Below the pieces are notes generated by a model. That model ran no database searches. It was not told the origin of the DNA and was given only the letters and a program-made list of their open reading frames with translations. A program made the position numbers and the translations under genes. Source: Streptomyces sp. NBC_00289 (GTDB lineage: Bacteria; Actinomycetota; Actinomycetes; Streptomycetales; Streptomycetaceae). Taken from it: a stretch of DNA of 64,000 bases. The DNA lies in the NCBI RefSeq assembly GCF_041435115.1, contig NZ_CP108046.1, positions 930,001-994,000 of the forward strand, written 5' to 3'. The first letter of the stretch is position 1. Every line of letters starts with the position of its first letter. Positions 7,114-16,029 of this stretch are shown here, piece after piece.

Positions 7114-8490
7114 ATGATCCATTCATCCCTCGCACGCTCCACCGCGCTCCGACTCACCCTCTCCACCGCAGCGCTCACACTCTCCGTCGGCGCCCTGAGC
7201 GCCACCCCGGCCGCGGCCGCCACCGGCGCGATCACCTGGCTCGGCGGCAAGTGTCTCGACGTCGCCGCGGCGAACCCGGCGAACGGCACCGCCGTCCAGC
7301 TCTACGACTGCAACGGCACCGCCGCCCAGCAGTGGACGGTCGGCTCGGACGGCACGATCCGCGCGCTCGGCAAGTGCCTCGACATCACCGGCAACTCCAC
7401 CGCCAACGGCGCACGCCTCCAGCTGTGGGACTGCGGCGGCGGCGCGAACCAGAAGTGGACGGTCACCGCCGCCCGCGACCTCGTCAACCCTCAGTCGAAC
7501 AAGTGCGCAGACGTCACCGGCAACACCTCGGCCAACGCGACCCCGGTCCAGATATGGAACTGCACGGGCGCGGCCAACCAGAAATGGACCGCCCCCGGCA
7601 GCGGAGGCACCGCTCCCAGCGCGCCGATGGCCGTCGCCCCCTACCTGTACAACGGCTGGGGCAGCCCGCCGAACCCGGCGACGGTGATGAACGCGACCGG
7701 CGTGAAGTGGTTCACCCTGGCCTTCGTGCTCAGCAACGGCTACTGCAATCCGCAGTGGGACGGAAGCCGTCCTCTGACCGGCGGTGTCGACCAGCAGACC
7801 GTCAACACCGTCCGCGCGAACGGCGGTGACGTCATCCCGTCGTTCGGCGGCTACAGCGGCAACAAGCTGGAGAGCTCCTGCTCCAGCGCGGGCGAGCTCG
7901 CCGCCGCTTACCAGAAGGTCATCAACGCCTACGGGCTCAAGGCCATCGACATCGACATCGAGGCCGACGCCTACAGCAACGGAACCGTCCAGCAGCGCAC
8001 GGTCGACGCCCTCAAGACGGTGAAGACCAACAACCCCGGCCTGAAGGTGTACGTCACCATCGGCACCGGCACGAGCGGCCCCGACACCAGCCTCATCAAC
8101 CGGGCCGCCAACTCCGGCCTGAGTGTGGACAGCTGGACCATCATGCCGTTCGACTTCGGCGGCGCCGGCCAGAACATGGGGACGCTCACCACGCGGGCCG
8201 CCGAGGGCCTGAAGACCGCGCTCAAGAACGCCTACGGCTACAGCGACGACCAGGCGTACCGGGACATGGGCATCTCCTCGATGAACGGGATCACCGACCA
8301 GAACGAGACGGTGACCGTCGCCGACTTCCAGACGATCCTCGGCTACGCGCAGCAGCACCATCTGGCACGGCTGACCTTCTGGTCGGTCAACCGGGACCGC
8401 CCCTGCACGAGCGGGGTCGCCGACAGCTGCTCCGGCGTGGGCCAGTCGGACTGGGACTACACCCGCGTCCTCGCGAAGTACACCGGCTGA
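7114..8490 (+). CDS. Secreted CBM13-GH18 chitinase-like protein, 458 aa
   Basis: The protein has a Sec signal peptide (about residues 1-36, ending TPAAAA), then a ricin-type CBM13 lectin domain (about 38-160) with three Q-x-W repeats (QQW, NQKW, NQKW), a short Gly/Ser/Thr/Pro linker, and a GH18 barrel (about 172-458). The GH18 acid motif reads KAIDIDIE, giving D279, D281 and the catalytic E283. The first Asp of the usual D-x-x-D-x-D-x-E is Lys276, so activity may be altered. It probably acts on chitin or a related GlcNAc polymer outside the cell. The promoter at 6992 has a chitinase-type control element, and two more CBM13 genes follow closely. Confidence 0.85.
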   Translation: MIHSSLARSTALRLTLSTAALTLSVGALSATPAAAATGAITWLGGKCLDVAAANPANGTAVQLYDCNGTAAQQWTVGSDGTIRALGKCLDITGNSTANGARLQLWDCGGGANQKWTVTAARDLVNPQSNKCADVTGNTSANATPVQIWNCTGAANQKWTAPGSGGTAPSAPMAVAPYLYNGWGSPPNPATVMNATGVKWFTLAFVLSNGYCNPQWDGSRPLTGGVDQQTVNTVRANGGDVIPSFGGYSGNKLESSCSSAGELAAAYQKVINAYGLKAIDIDIEADAYSNGTVQQRTVDALKTVKTNNPGLKVYVTIGTGTSGPDTSLINRAANSGLSVDSWTIMPFDFGGAGQNMGTLTTRAAEGLKTALKNAYGYSDDQAYRDMGISSMNGITDQNETVTVADFQTILGYAQQHHLARLTFWSVNRDRPCTSGVADSCSGVGQSDWDYTRVLAKYTG

Positions 8491-8527
8491 CCTTCGTCAC
8501 ACCCCCCACCAGCGCAGGAGTGCTCCC

Positions 8528-10777
8528 ATGTCCCGTTCCACCCTGTCCAGAAACAGAAGAACGTCCGGCCGGCACCGGATACCGAGACTGCTCACGGTGA
8601 CCGCCCTGGTGGCGACGACCCTGTCGGGCCTGTCCGTCGCGGCGCAGGGCGACGCGGTGGCAGCCACCGGCGCGGCCGCCCAGGCCGCGGCCCTGCCGAC
8701 CGGCTGGGCCACCGTCGTCAACACGGGCAGCGGCAAGTACGTCGACGCCCGCGCCGCCGGTACGGCCGACGGAACGGCCGTCCAGCAGTACGCGTGCAAC
8801 AGCAGCCAGGCACAGCAGTGGCGCCTCACGGCCACCTCGGGCGGCTACTACCGGGTCGACAACCGTGCCGACGCGACCAAGGCATGGGACGTCACCGGCG
8901 TCTCGGCCGCGGACGCCGCCCCGGTCCAGCTGTGGACGTACAGCGGCGGCGCCAACCAGCAGTGGCAGACCGTGGCGGAGTCCGGCGGCACCTACCACTT
9001 CGTGAACCGCAACAGCGGCAAGTGCCTCGACGTGCCGAGCGCGTCGACCGCCGACAGCGTGCAGCTCCAGCAGTACGCGTGCAACGGCTCGGCGGCGCAG
9101 TCCTTCTCCCTCAACCCCGTCGACGTCCAACAGCCGCCCGGCACACCGGACCTCGGCCCGAACGTCACCGTCTTCGACCCGTCGACGCCCGCGGCCACCA
9201 TCCAGAGCAGCCTCGACGCGGCGTTCCAGCAGCAGCAGACCAACCAGTTCGGCACCGCGCGCAAGGCCTTCCTCTTCAAGCCCGGCAGCTACGACGCCAA
9301 CGCCAACGTCGGCTTCTACACCCAGGTGGCAGGCCTCGGGCTGTCCCCCGACGACGTCACCATCCGGGGCGCGGTGCACACCGAGGCCGACTGGTTCCAA
9401 GGCAACGCGACCCAGAACTTCTGGCGTTCGGCGGAGAACCTGTCGGTGACCCCGACCTCGGGTTCCGACCGGTGGGCGGTGTCGCAGGCGGCGCCGTACC
9501 GGCGGATGCACCTGCGGGGCAACCTCGCCCTCGACGACGGCGGCTGGTCCAGCGGCGGCTACATGGCCGACACCAGGATCGACGGCCAGGTCAACTCCGG
9601 TTCACAGCAGCAGTGGCTGTCGCGGAACACCGAGTGGTCCAACTGGACCGGCTCGAACTGGAACATGGTGTTCGTCGGCGCGAAGAACGCTCCCGCGAAC
9701 AGCTTCCCCAGCCCGCCGTACACCACGGTGAACCAGAGCCCCGTCTCCCGCGAGAAGCCGTTCCTGTACGTCGACTCCGCGGGCGCCTGGAAGGTGTTCG
9801 TACCGGCCGTCCGCACCAACTCCACCGGGGTCTCGTGGGGTTCGGGGACGCCGGCCGGGACGTCGCTGCCCCTCTCGGACTTCTTCGTCGTGAAGCCGGG
9901 TGCGACGGCCGCGCAGCTGAACGACGCGTTGGCGCAGGGCAAGAACCTGCTGGTGACGCCCGGCGTCTACCACCTCGACCAGACGCTCAAGGTCACCCGG
10001 CCCGACACCGTGGTGCTGGGTCTCGGACTCGCCACCCTCATCCCCGACAACGGCATCACCGCCATGACGGTGGCCGACGTGGACGGCGTCCAGCTCGCCG
10101 GGCTGCTGATCGACGCGGGCACCACCAACTCCGCGCAACTGCTGGAGATGGGGCCGAACGGTTCCTCCGCGGACCACGCCGCCGACCCCAGTTCGCTGCA
10201 CGACGTGTTCTTCCGCATCGGCGGCGCGGGCGTGGGGAAGGCCACCACCAGCCTGACGATCAACAGCGACGACGTCATCGGCGACCACCTGTGGCTGTGG
10301 CGAGCGGACCACGGCAGCGGAGTCGGCTGGACCAGCAACACGGCGGACACCGGGCTCGTCGTGAACGGCGACGACGTGACCATGTACGGCCTGTTCGTCG
10401 AGCACTACCAGAAGTACCAGACCGTCTGGAACGGCAACGGCGGGCGTACGTACTTCTACCAGAACGAGATGCCGTACGACCCGCCCAACCAGGCTGCCTG
10501 GATGAACGGTTCGACGCAGGGCTACGCCGCCTACAAGGTCGCGCCGTCCGTGACGAGCCATCAGGTGTACGGGTTCGGCAGCTACTGCTACTTCAACGTC
10601 AACTCGTCCGTCGCCGCCGAGCACGCCATCGAGGCGCCGAACAACGCCAACGTGCGCTTCAAGGACATGGTGACGGTCTCGCTGGGCGGCACCGGCACCA
10701 TCCGGCACGTGGTCAACGACCGGGGCGGACCGTCCAACTCCTCGACCAACGTCGCCAACCTCGTCAGCTACCCCTGA
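8528..10777 (+). CDS. Secreted CBM13 protein with a large parallel beta-helix domain, 749 aa
   Basis: GGAG precedes the ATG. An Arg-rich signal peptide (about residues 1-45) leads into a CBM13 trefoil (about 55-200, repeats ending QQW, QQW and AQSF). Residues from about 207 onward form a long repetitive beta region with many Asn/Asp turns (VTIRGAVHTEADWFQG, TSLTINSDDVIGDHLWLWRA), as in right-handed beta-helix or GH55-like polysaccharide enzymes. Similar Streptomyces proteins carry poor labels such as 'adenylyl cyclase' or 'coagulation factor 5/8 type'; I see no support for a cyclase. It follows the GH18 gene by 37 bases, so it probably acts on the same polymer. The reaction is unknown. Confidence 0.8.
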   Translation: MSRSTLSRNRRTSGRHRIPRLLTVTALVATTLSGLSVAAQGDAVAATGAAAQAAALPTGWATVVNTGSGKYVDARAAGTADGTAVQQYACNSSQAQQWRLTATSGGYYRVDNRADATKAWDVTGVSAADAAPVQLWTYSGGANQQWQTVAESGGTYHFVNRNSGKCLDVPSASTADSVQLQQYACNGSAAQSFSLNPVDVQQPPGTPDLGPNVTVFDPSTPAATIQSSLDAAFQQQQTNQFGTARKAFLFKPGSYDANANVGFYTQVAGLGLSPDDVTIRGAVHTEADWFQGNATQNFWRSAENLSVTPTSGSDRWAVSQAAPYRRMHLRGNLALDDGGWSSGGYMADTRIDGQVNSGSQQQWLSRNTEWSNWTGSNWNMVFVGAKNAPANSFPSPPYTTVNQSPVSREKPFLYVDSAGAWKVFVPAVRTNSTGVSWGSGTPAGTSLPLSDFFVVKPGATAAQLNDALAQGKNLLVTPGVYHLDQTLKVTRPDTVVLGLGLATLIPDNGITAMTVADVDGVQLAGLLIDAGTTNSAQLLEMGPNGSSADHAADPSSLHDVFFRIGGAGVGKATTSLTINSDDVIGDHLWLWRADHGSGVGWTSNTADTGLVVNGDDVTMYGLFVEHYQKYQTVWNGNGGRTYFYQNEMPYDPPNQAAWMNGSTQGYAAYKVAPSVTSHQVYGFGSYCYFNVNSSVAAEHAIEAPNNANVRFKDMVTVSLGGTGTIRHVVNDRGGPSNSSTNVANLVSYP

Positions 10778-10799
10778 CCCGTCCGGGAAGGACCGTCCG

Positions 10800-12092
10800 A
10801 TGCACATCAGCAGATCCGGTCCGGCACGCGGGATCCTCGGATTCCTCGTCCTGCTGGCGAGCCTGCTCGGCCTGGCCTCACCGCCGGCCGCGCACGCGAA
10901 CACCTCGGCGGCACCCTTCAAGGTGCTCGCCCTCTACAACGGCACCTGGGACGCGGCCCACATCAGCTTCGTCCACGAGGCCAACGACTGGTTCCCGAAG
11001 CAGGCCGCGGCCAACGGCTTCACCTACACGGCCAGCAACAACTGGGACCTGCTCAGCAACGGGGGCGTGAACGCCTACCAGGTCGTGCTGTTCCTCGACG
11101 ACCTGCCGCAGACCGCCGCCCAACGCACCGGTTTCGAGCAGTACATGCGCGCCGGCGGCGCCTGGATGGGCTTCCACGTCTCCGCCTTCACCACCGACGC
11201 GCAGAGCTGGCCCTGGTACCACAACCAGCTCCTCGGCACCGGCAACTTCCGGTCCAACACCTGGGGGCCGACCACGGCCGTCCTCAAGGTGGAGGACCGG
11301 ACCCATCCCTCCACCGTGAACCTTCCGGCGACGTTCACCTCGTCGGTCAGCGAGTGGTACAGCTGGTCCAACGACCTGCGGCAGAACCCGGACATCCGGA
11401 TCCTCGCCTCGATCGACCCCAGCAGCTTCCCGCTGGGCACGGACCCGAACCAGACCTGGTACAGCGGCTACTACCCGATCCTGTGGACCAACACGAAGTA
11501 CAAGATGCTGTACGCCAACTTCGGCCACAACGCGATGGACTACGCAACGAACACCACCCTGTCGTCGACCTTCGCGAGCGCGACCCAGAACCGGTTCCTG
11601 CTGGACGGGCTGAAGTGGCTCGGCGGAGCGGGCGGGTCGGTCCCGCCGACCGGTCCGATCTCCGAGACCACCTGGTACTCCCTGGCCAACGCCGGCAACG
11701 GCACCTGCGTGGACGCCCGGGCGGCCGCCACGGCCAACGGGACCGCGATCCAGCAGTACGCCTGCAACGGGACGCAGGCGCAGCAGTTCCAGTTCCGCTC
11801 GACGGACAGCGGCTACACGCGGATCACGATCCGTCCGAATCCGCAGCAGGTCGTCGACGTGACCGACCGGTCCACGGCTGACAACGCGACTCTGCAGCTG
11901 TGGAGTTGGTCGGGCGGCCTGAACCAGCAGTGGCAGCCGGTGCAGGAGAGCGGCGGGCGCTATCACTTCACCGCACGGCACAGCGGCAAGTGTCTGACCG
12001 CAGCGGGTTCGGCCGCGAACAGTGTGCAGCTCACCCAGCGGGCCTGTGACGGCTCGGCGGCGCAGAGCTTCGCGCTCACCGCACAGCCCTGA
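10800..12092 (+). CDS. Secreted ThuA-like domain protein with C-terminal CBM13, 430 aa
   Basis: The gene starts 22 bases after the beta-helix gene. A signal peptide (about residues 1-33, ending PAAHA) is followed by a ThuA-like class I glutamine amidotransferase-fold domain (about 38-285): VLALYNGTWDAAHISF, a D-D-L turn, GGAWMGFHVSAF and a late FGHNAMDYA. A CBM13 domain (about 293-430) ends in the usual AQSFALTAQP. ThuA-like domains are found in sugar-metabolising proteins, but their reaction is mostly unknown. The lectin has moved to the C-terminus compared with the two upstream partners. A strong hairpin follows the stop, closing the three-gene unit. Confidence 0.8.
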   Translation: MHISRSGPARGILGFLVLLASLLGLASPPAAHANTSAAPFKVLALYNGTWDAAHISFVHEANDWFPKQAAANGFTYTASNNWDLLSNGGVNAYQVVLFLDDLPQTAAQRTGFEQYMRAGGAWMGFHVSAFTTDAQSWPWYHNQLLGTGNFRSNTWGPTTAVLKVEDRTHPSTVNLPATFTSSVSEWYSWSNDLRQNPDIRILASIDPSSFPLGTDPNQTWYSGYYPILWTNTKYKMLYANFGHNAMDYATNTTLSSTFASATQNRFLLDGLKWLGGAGGSVPPTGPISETTWYSLANAGNGTCVDARAAATANGTAIQQYACNGTQAQQFQFRSTDSGYTRITIRPNPQQVVDVTDRSTADNATLQLWSWSGGLNQQWQPVQESGGRYHFTARHSGKCLTAAGSAANSVQLTQRACDGSAAQSFALTAQP

Positions 12093-12109
12093 CCGGCCTT
12101 GGTCACACA

Positions 12110-12143
12110 CGTGGCCCCGTCGCGTGCCCGCGGCGGGGCCACG
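12110..12143 (+). terminator. Terminator hairpin after the CBM13 operon
   Basis: CGTGGCCCCG and CGGGGCCACG form a perfect ten-base stem around a 14-base loop, 17 bases after the ThuA-like gene stop. Confidence 0.7.
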
Positions 12144-12424
12144 CGTGCGCCGTCGGCCAGGCGCGCCGGCCGGGCCCGTTCGGTACCGGCGAACACCCGG
12201 GCACCGACCTCGAGGTCCGGGGTGCTGTCGTACGTGACGGGCATGCTGGACTCCGGGCGATCGCCGGTGCCCTGCTCGAGGCCGAGGAACCGGTCGGAAT
12301 GCAGGGCGGTGGCCACGAGGCCGTTCCGGGCAGGGGCGGGGACCGGAAGGTGGAGCGAGTGGCCGCCACACCTGTGGCGACCGCTACGACCCGTGTCGAG
12401 ATTCCTCGACCTCGTCCTCTTCTC

Positions 12425-13312
12425 TCATGTGCTTTCTTCGCTGAGGCGGTCGACTGCCCACGGCAGAAGCTCCTTGGCCACGGACAGGCTGAAGGGCCGC
12501 ACCAGCGAGCTGAGTTCGGCGCAGGCGGCCGGACCGAGCGTGATGTAGGGCAGGGCGGCCAGCCTGTCGGTGGTGTCCTCGATCTCCGCCCTGCGCCGCG
12601 CACCCTCCTCGGTCAGAGCCAGGTGGGACACGTCGTCGAGCCATCCACGCTCACGCAGACCCTCCACGGCCTGCCCCCACTCCTCCGGCGTCCATGCCCG
12701 CGATGCGCGCAGCACCTCTGCGTCGATGTCGCCCCCGGCGGCGTGCGTGACGAGAGCCTCGATCCCGCTCAGTCCGGCAGTCAGCAGTGCCGCCACATGC
12801 CCGTCGCCACGGAACTCCCGCAGCAGAGTCTGCGCGTGCCAGAGCACCAAGTGGGGTGCGCTCGGCCACGGCAGTGCTGCGTGCGCGGCGAACAGGGGGC
12901 GGCCTTGCGGATGGTGCACGGTCACCTCAGCCGCGGTACGAGCCAGTTCCGCCGCGCGGGCCAGCGCTGGTGAGGAGACGTCGGCGCCGAGGATGCGGCG
13001 GAGCGTGGCATCGATCCCGGTGAGCCGGGCGGCAGCGAACCGCTGCGGCGTGGCCGCTTCCCATGCCGCGGGTATGGCTCGGCGCACGAGTTGGGGATTG
13101 AAGTTGTAGAACGTGGCGACGACCAGATCCGCCGGAGCGGCGCCGAGCGCGGCGGAGCGGGATGCGAAGTACCCCGTCCTGGCGTCCACGCCCAACTCGG
13201 CGTACAGCCCTGCGGCTTCGGGCGAGAAGTAGACAGCCCCATGGTAGGGCTCGAGAGTTCTCCAGGTCTTGCGCACGAGGGCCAGGCTGTCGCGGTCCAA
13301 GTTCTGCGTCAT
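12425..13312 (-). CDS. SCO6745-family protein, 295 aa
   Basis: This is a soluble, mostly helical protein of the actinobacterial family named after S. coelicolor SCO6745. The N-terminal part (RKTWRTLEPYHGAVYFSPEA then LGVDARTGYFASRSAALGA) and the conserved ATFYNFNPQLVRRAIPAAWE are family hallmarks. The C-terminal 120 residues (ASRAWTPEEWGQAVEGLRER, then LTEEGARRRAEIEDTTD) resemble a MarR-like winged helix. GGAGAG precedes the ATG. The biochemical role is unknown. It stands alone, and a short inverted repeat about 80 bases upstream may be its control site. Confidence 0.75.
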   Translation of the reverse strand: MTQNLDRDSLALVRKTWRTLEPYHGAVYFSPEAAGLYAELGVDARTGYFASRSAALGAAPADLVVATFYNFNPQLVRRAIPAAWEAATPQRFAAARLTGIDATLRRILGADVSSPALARAAELARTAAEVTVHHPQGRPLFAAHAALPWPSAPHLVLWHAQTLLREFRGDGHVAALLTAGLSGIEALVTHAAGGDIDAEVLRASRAWTPEEWGQAVEGLRERGWLDDVSHLALTEEGARRRAEIEDTTDRLAALPYITLGPAACAELSSLVRPFSLSVAKELLPWAVDRLSEEST

Positions 13313-13390
13313 GAGCGGCTCTCCGTCCTGCGGCGGATGGAACGATGCTGTTCATCGAGCACACAACGGCGAGTGAGGGACCCCCATTGA

Positions 13391-13406
13391 TACCGTCTGG
13401 TCGGTA
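13391..13406. promoter_or_regulatory. TetR-like inverted repeat upstream of the SCO6745-family gene
   Basis: TACCG-TCTGGT-CGGTA is a perfect five-base inverted repeat of the type bound by many TetR repressors, 79-94 bases before the start codon. No TetR gene is adjacent, so the regulator would be elsewhere. Confidence 0.4.
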
Positions 13407-13479
13407 CGCTATCGGAGCGCTGTTTCGGCGGCTACTGCCCGGCGACCAGTTCTCCGTACCAGTTCGTGATGACGACTGC

Positions 13480-13640
13480 TGCATCAGCCGGCCGCATTCG
13501 GTGCACTTGGCGCGGGGCGTGTTCGCGCGGGCGTAGCAGCCGCTGCAGACGTTGCCTCCCCCGAGGCCGTGGTCAAGGGGACGCGAGGCTCGTCCGCAGC
13601 GGCTGCACCTGGGCGCCTCGACGCCCTGGAGGCCGCGGCG
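13480..13640 (-). pseudogene. Zinc-ribbon fragment
   Basis: The minus strand encodes PRCSRCGRASRPL, then NVCSGCYARA, then AKCTECGRLM: three C-x2-C knuckles spaced like the tandem zinc ribbons in some actinobacterial recombinases and mobile-element proteins. There is no start codon or ribosome site, and the frame runs antisense-free only for about 60 residues. It is probably a fragment of a larger lost gene. The remaining 13313-13680 gap holds nothing else recognised apart from the inverted repeat at 13391. Confidence 0.3.
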
Positions 13641-13680
13641 ATCCGCGTGTGGGACTGTCCAATCAGTGGAGCCGTCCTAC

Positions 13681-16029
13681 TTATTCCGTGCGCAGGCCTT
13701 CCGGGCGCATCATCCGCAGCAGCGGCGGCAGGCTGAGCAGCGTGACCACGCCGACCACGGCCGCGCCCACGCCGGTCATGGTCAGGACGCTCGCCCAGTC
13801 CATGGCGACCGGTGTGCGGGTCATCTTCAGCAGCACCGAGCCGAGGGTGATACCCACCGTTGTGGCCAGTACGAGGCCGAGTCCGACCGGGAGGGCCGTC
13901 TGCCACAGCACCGACAGGCTCAGCGTGCGGCGCCGGGTGCCGAAGGCGACCAGCGCGGAAAGCAGCTTCCTGCGCTCGCGCAGCTGCTCCAGCTGGGAGA
14001 CCAGCAGACTGGCGCCGATCAGTGCCAGCACGAAGGCGGAGCCGACGAACAGGCCGGTGCGGATGGAGGTGTACTTGGCGTCCTCCTGGGTCGCCGACCA
14101 GCTGTAGGTGGCTGCCAGGGGGTCGATTCGGGCGACGACGTTGCGTATGTACTCCCGTGAGCCCGGCACCGACGGGTCCAGACGCAGGTAGACGCCGTCC
14201 GAGTACAACGCGGGCGCGGCCTTGGCGGGCAGGGCGGCGGGGGTGACCAGCAGACCGTTGGCGTCCTGCAGTGAGTCCTTGCGCACGTTGACCACCCGCA
14301 CGTTCGCCGGAACGGTCCAGGGCACCTCGATGCCGCGTTCCGTGGCGTCGTCGTACGACGGGTCGATGTAGAGCTGTCGGCCGGGCTTCACCACGGCGAT
14401 TTCTTCGGCGTTGCTGGGGGTGATGTAGTGGCTCCTCGTTCGCGTGACGAACACGTCGCCGTCCTTGCAGGAGGGAAGCGTGGCGAGTTCACGCAGGGCG
14501 GTGCAGTTGCCCACGGTGAGGCCGTTGGTGTTCTCCGGGTTGCGACGCGCTTGCCCGTACTGCGAGGAGGCCAGGGCCACTGCGGCCCGTACCCCCTTGG
14601 TGCCGGTGAATTCGCGCTCGATGCCGGACAGCGGCTTGCGGTCGCTGAAGTCGACCTGCATCTGGACTCGGCCGGGGTCCTGGCCGGTGGCCTTGGTGTA
14701 CTGGCTCTGTGTTCCGGTGAACAGCATCTGCAGGGCGATGGCTCCGGCCACGGCGACGGCGATGCCGTTGACCATACGTGCCGCGGTTCCGCTGCTCAGC
14801 TGCAGCCGCCGTACCGCCAGCTGCCAGGACAGCGCGCCCTTGCCGAGGCGCACGACCACCGCCTCCACGACCCAGGGGAGCAGCGCGGTGATGCCGATCA
14901 GCAGCAGCAACACGCCGCCGATGACGAGGTACTGGTTGAAGTCGCCGTTCTTGCGGCCCTTGCCGAGCATCGGGTAGAGCATCGCGAGGCCGGCCAGCGG
15001 CGGCAGCAGCCGCCACCACAGCCGGCGGCGGCGCTGCCTGGCCGCGCGCACGACGCCGAGCGGTTCCACCACCACGCCGCGCAACGCGAGCAGCGTGACG
15101 AGCACGGCGGCGACCGGGATCGCCACCGCGACCAGCGCGGCGAGCGCCGGGGAGGGATCGAGGTAGCTGGGCCAGACGCTCACGCCCAGCACCTCGGCGG
15201 AGCCCAGCGTCTGACGGCCCAGGAGGAAGAAGCCGGTGCCGACCACCAGACCCAGCAGGGCTCCGGCGAGTGCTTCGCCGGCCGCGATCCGCCGGGTCAT
15301 GTGGCTGTCCGAGCCGACCAGGCGCAGCGCGGCCAGCCGGCGGTCGCGGCGCTCGCCGCCGAAGCGGACGGCGGCGGCGATGAACACCGCGACCGGAGTC
15401 AGCAGCACCACGAACACGACCAGGACCATGAGCAGCAGCACCGGGTCGGTCTTCTCGGGTGTGGCGTCCGGGCGGCCATACTCGGTCAGCCGGTGCACCG
15501 GGGAGAAGTCGGTGAGTTTCAGCCCCGAGGCGCCCGCATAGTAGGCCAGTTCGTGGGAGCCGATGAGTCCGCTCTCGCCGATCGTGCCGATGATCTTGTA
15601 GGGCAGCCGCTCCCGTAGCAGCTTGGCGCCGTCCGAGGCGAGCAGGTCCCCCAGCGCGGAGGAGACCACCATCTCGCCCTTGCCCGGGAAGCTGTCGACC
15701 CCCGGGGGCAGCGGCGCCCGCTTTCCCTCGGGCTCGAGGAGCCGGCCGCGGACGTCGTCGTCGTGCCAGACGGTGTCGGTGACGGCGATCAGGAAGGTGT
15801 TGTCGGCCTTCGGCGGGGCCTTGTCGGAGTACCTGTAGTCGAAGCGGGCGTCCTCCACCTTGTTGCGGGCGGCGAACACGTTGGGCAGGGCGGTGCACAG
15901 CAGGAGCAGTGCCACGCCGAGGCCGACGCCGACGGCGGTGAGCGTCACCCGAACCCAGCCCTCGCGACCGCCGGTGACGGCGAAGCGGGCCCCCATGGCC
16001 AGGTCCGTGGCCCACTGGCGAGGACTCAT
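13681..16029 (-). CDS. FtsX-like ABC transporter permease, 782 aa
   Basis: This is a large MacB/FtsX-type permease with a first helix at about residues 27-52, an extracytoplasmic region, three helices around 205-300, further pairs around 330-400 and 430-450, a second extracytoplasmic region, and three C-terminal helices (about 650-765). The duplicated FtsX layout with about ten helices is typical of actinobacterial exporters. The gene overlaps the ATPase gene by four bases (ATGA), so they are translationally coupled. Such pairs export peptides, lipids or antibiotics, or transmit mechanical signals; the substrate is unknown. A PadR-type regulator gene precedes the pair. Confidence 0.85.
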   Translation of the reverse strand: MSPRQWATDLAMGARFAVTGGREGWVRVTLTAVGVGLGVALLLLCTALPNVFAARNKVEDARFDYRYSDKAPPKADNTFLIAVTDTVWHDDDVRGRLLEPEGKRAPLPPGVDSFPGKGEMVVSSALGDLLASDGAKLLRERLPYKIIGTIGESGLIGSHELAYYAGASGLKLTDFSPVHRLTEYGRPDATPEKTDPVLLLMVLVVFVVLLTPVAVFIAAAVRFGGERRDRRLAALRLVGSDSHMTRRIAAGEALAGALLGLVVGTGFFLLGRQTLGSAEVLGVSVWPSYLDPSPALAALVAVAIPVAAVLVTLLALRGVVVEPLGVVRAARQRRRRLWWRLLPPLAGLAMLYPMLGKGRKNGDFNQYLVIGGVLLLLIGITALLPWVVEAVVVRLGKGALSWQLAVRRLQLSSGTAARMVNGIAVAVAGAIALQMLFTGTQSQYTKATGQDPGRVQMQVDFSDRKPLSGIEREFTGTKGVRAAVALASSQYGQARRNPENTNGLTVGNCTALRELATLPSCKDGDVFVTRTRSHYITPSNAEEIAVVKPGRQLYIDPSYDDATERGIEVPWTVPANVRVVNVRKDSLQDANGLLVTPAALPAKAAPALYSDGVYLRLDPSVPGSREYIRNVVARIDPLAATYSWSATQEDAKYTSIRTGLFVGSAFVLALIGASLLVSQLEQLRERRKLLSALVAFGTRRRTLSLSVLWQTALPVGLGLVLATTVGITLGSVLLKMTRTPVAMDWASVLTMTGVGAAVVGVVTLLSLPPLLRMMRPEGLRTE

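Noticed and set aside
7123..8361. 412-aa minus-strand frame opposite the GH18 gene
   Set aside because: Val/Gly/Ala-rich shadow of a strongly supported gene.
8794..11070. 758-aa plus-strand frame overlapping the beta-helix gene
   Set aside because: Out-of-frame, Arg-rich and low in complexity; the beta-helix protein with signal peptide and CBM13 is in the other frame.
10878..12371. 497-aa minus-strand frame opposite the ThuA-like gene
   Set aside because: Shadow of the ThuA/CBM13 coding sequence.
12150..12420. Coding-like minus-strand run (GGHSLHLPVPAPARNGLVAT)
   Set aside because: It has sensible codon use, but no start, no stop before the ThuA gene and no recognised family, so it is not called.
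14428..15618. 396-aa plus-strand frame opposite the FtsX gene
   Set aside because: Gln/Gly/Ala-rich shadow.
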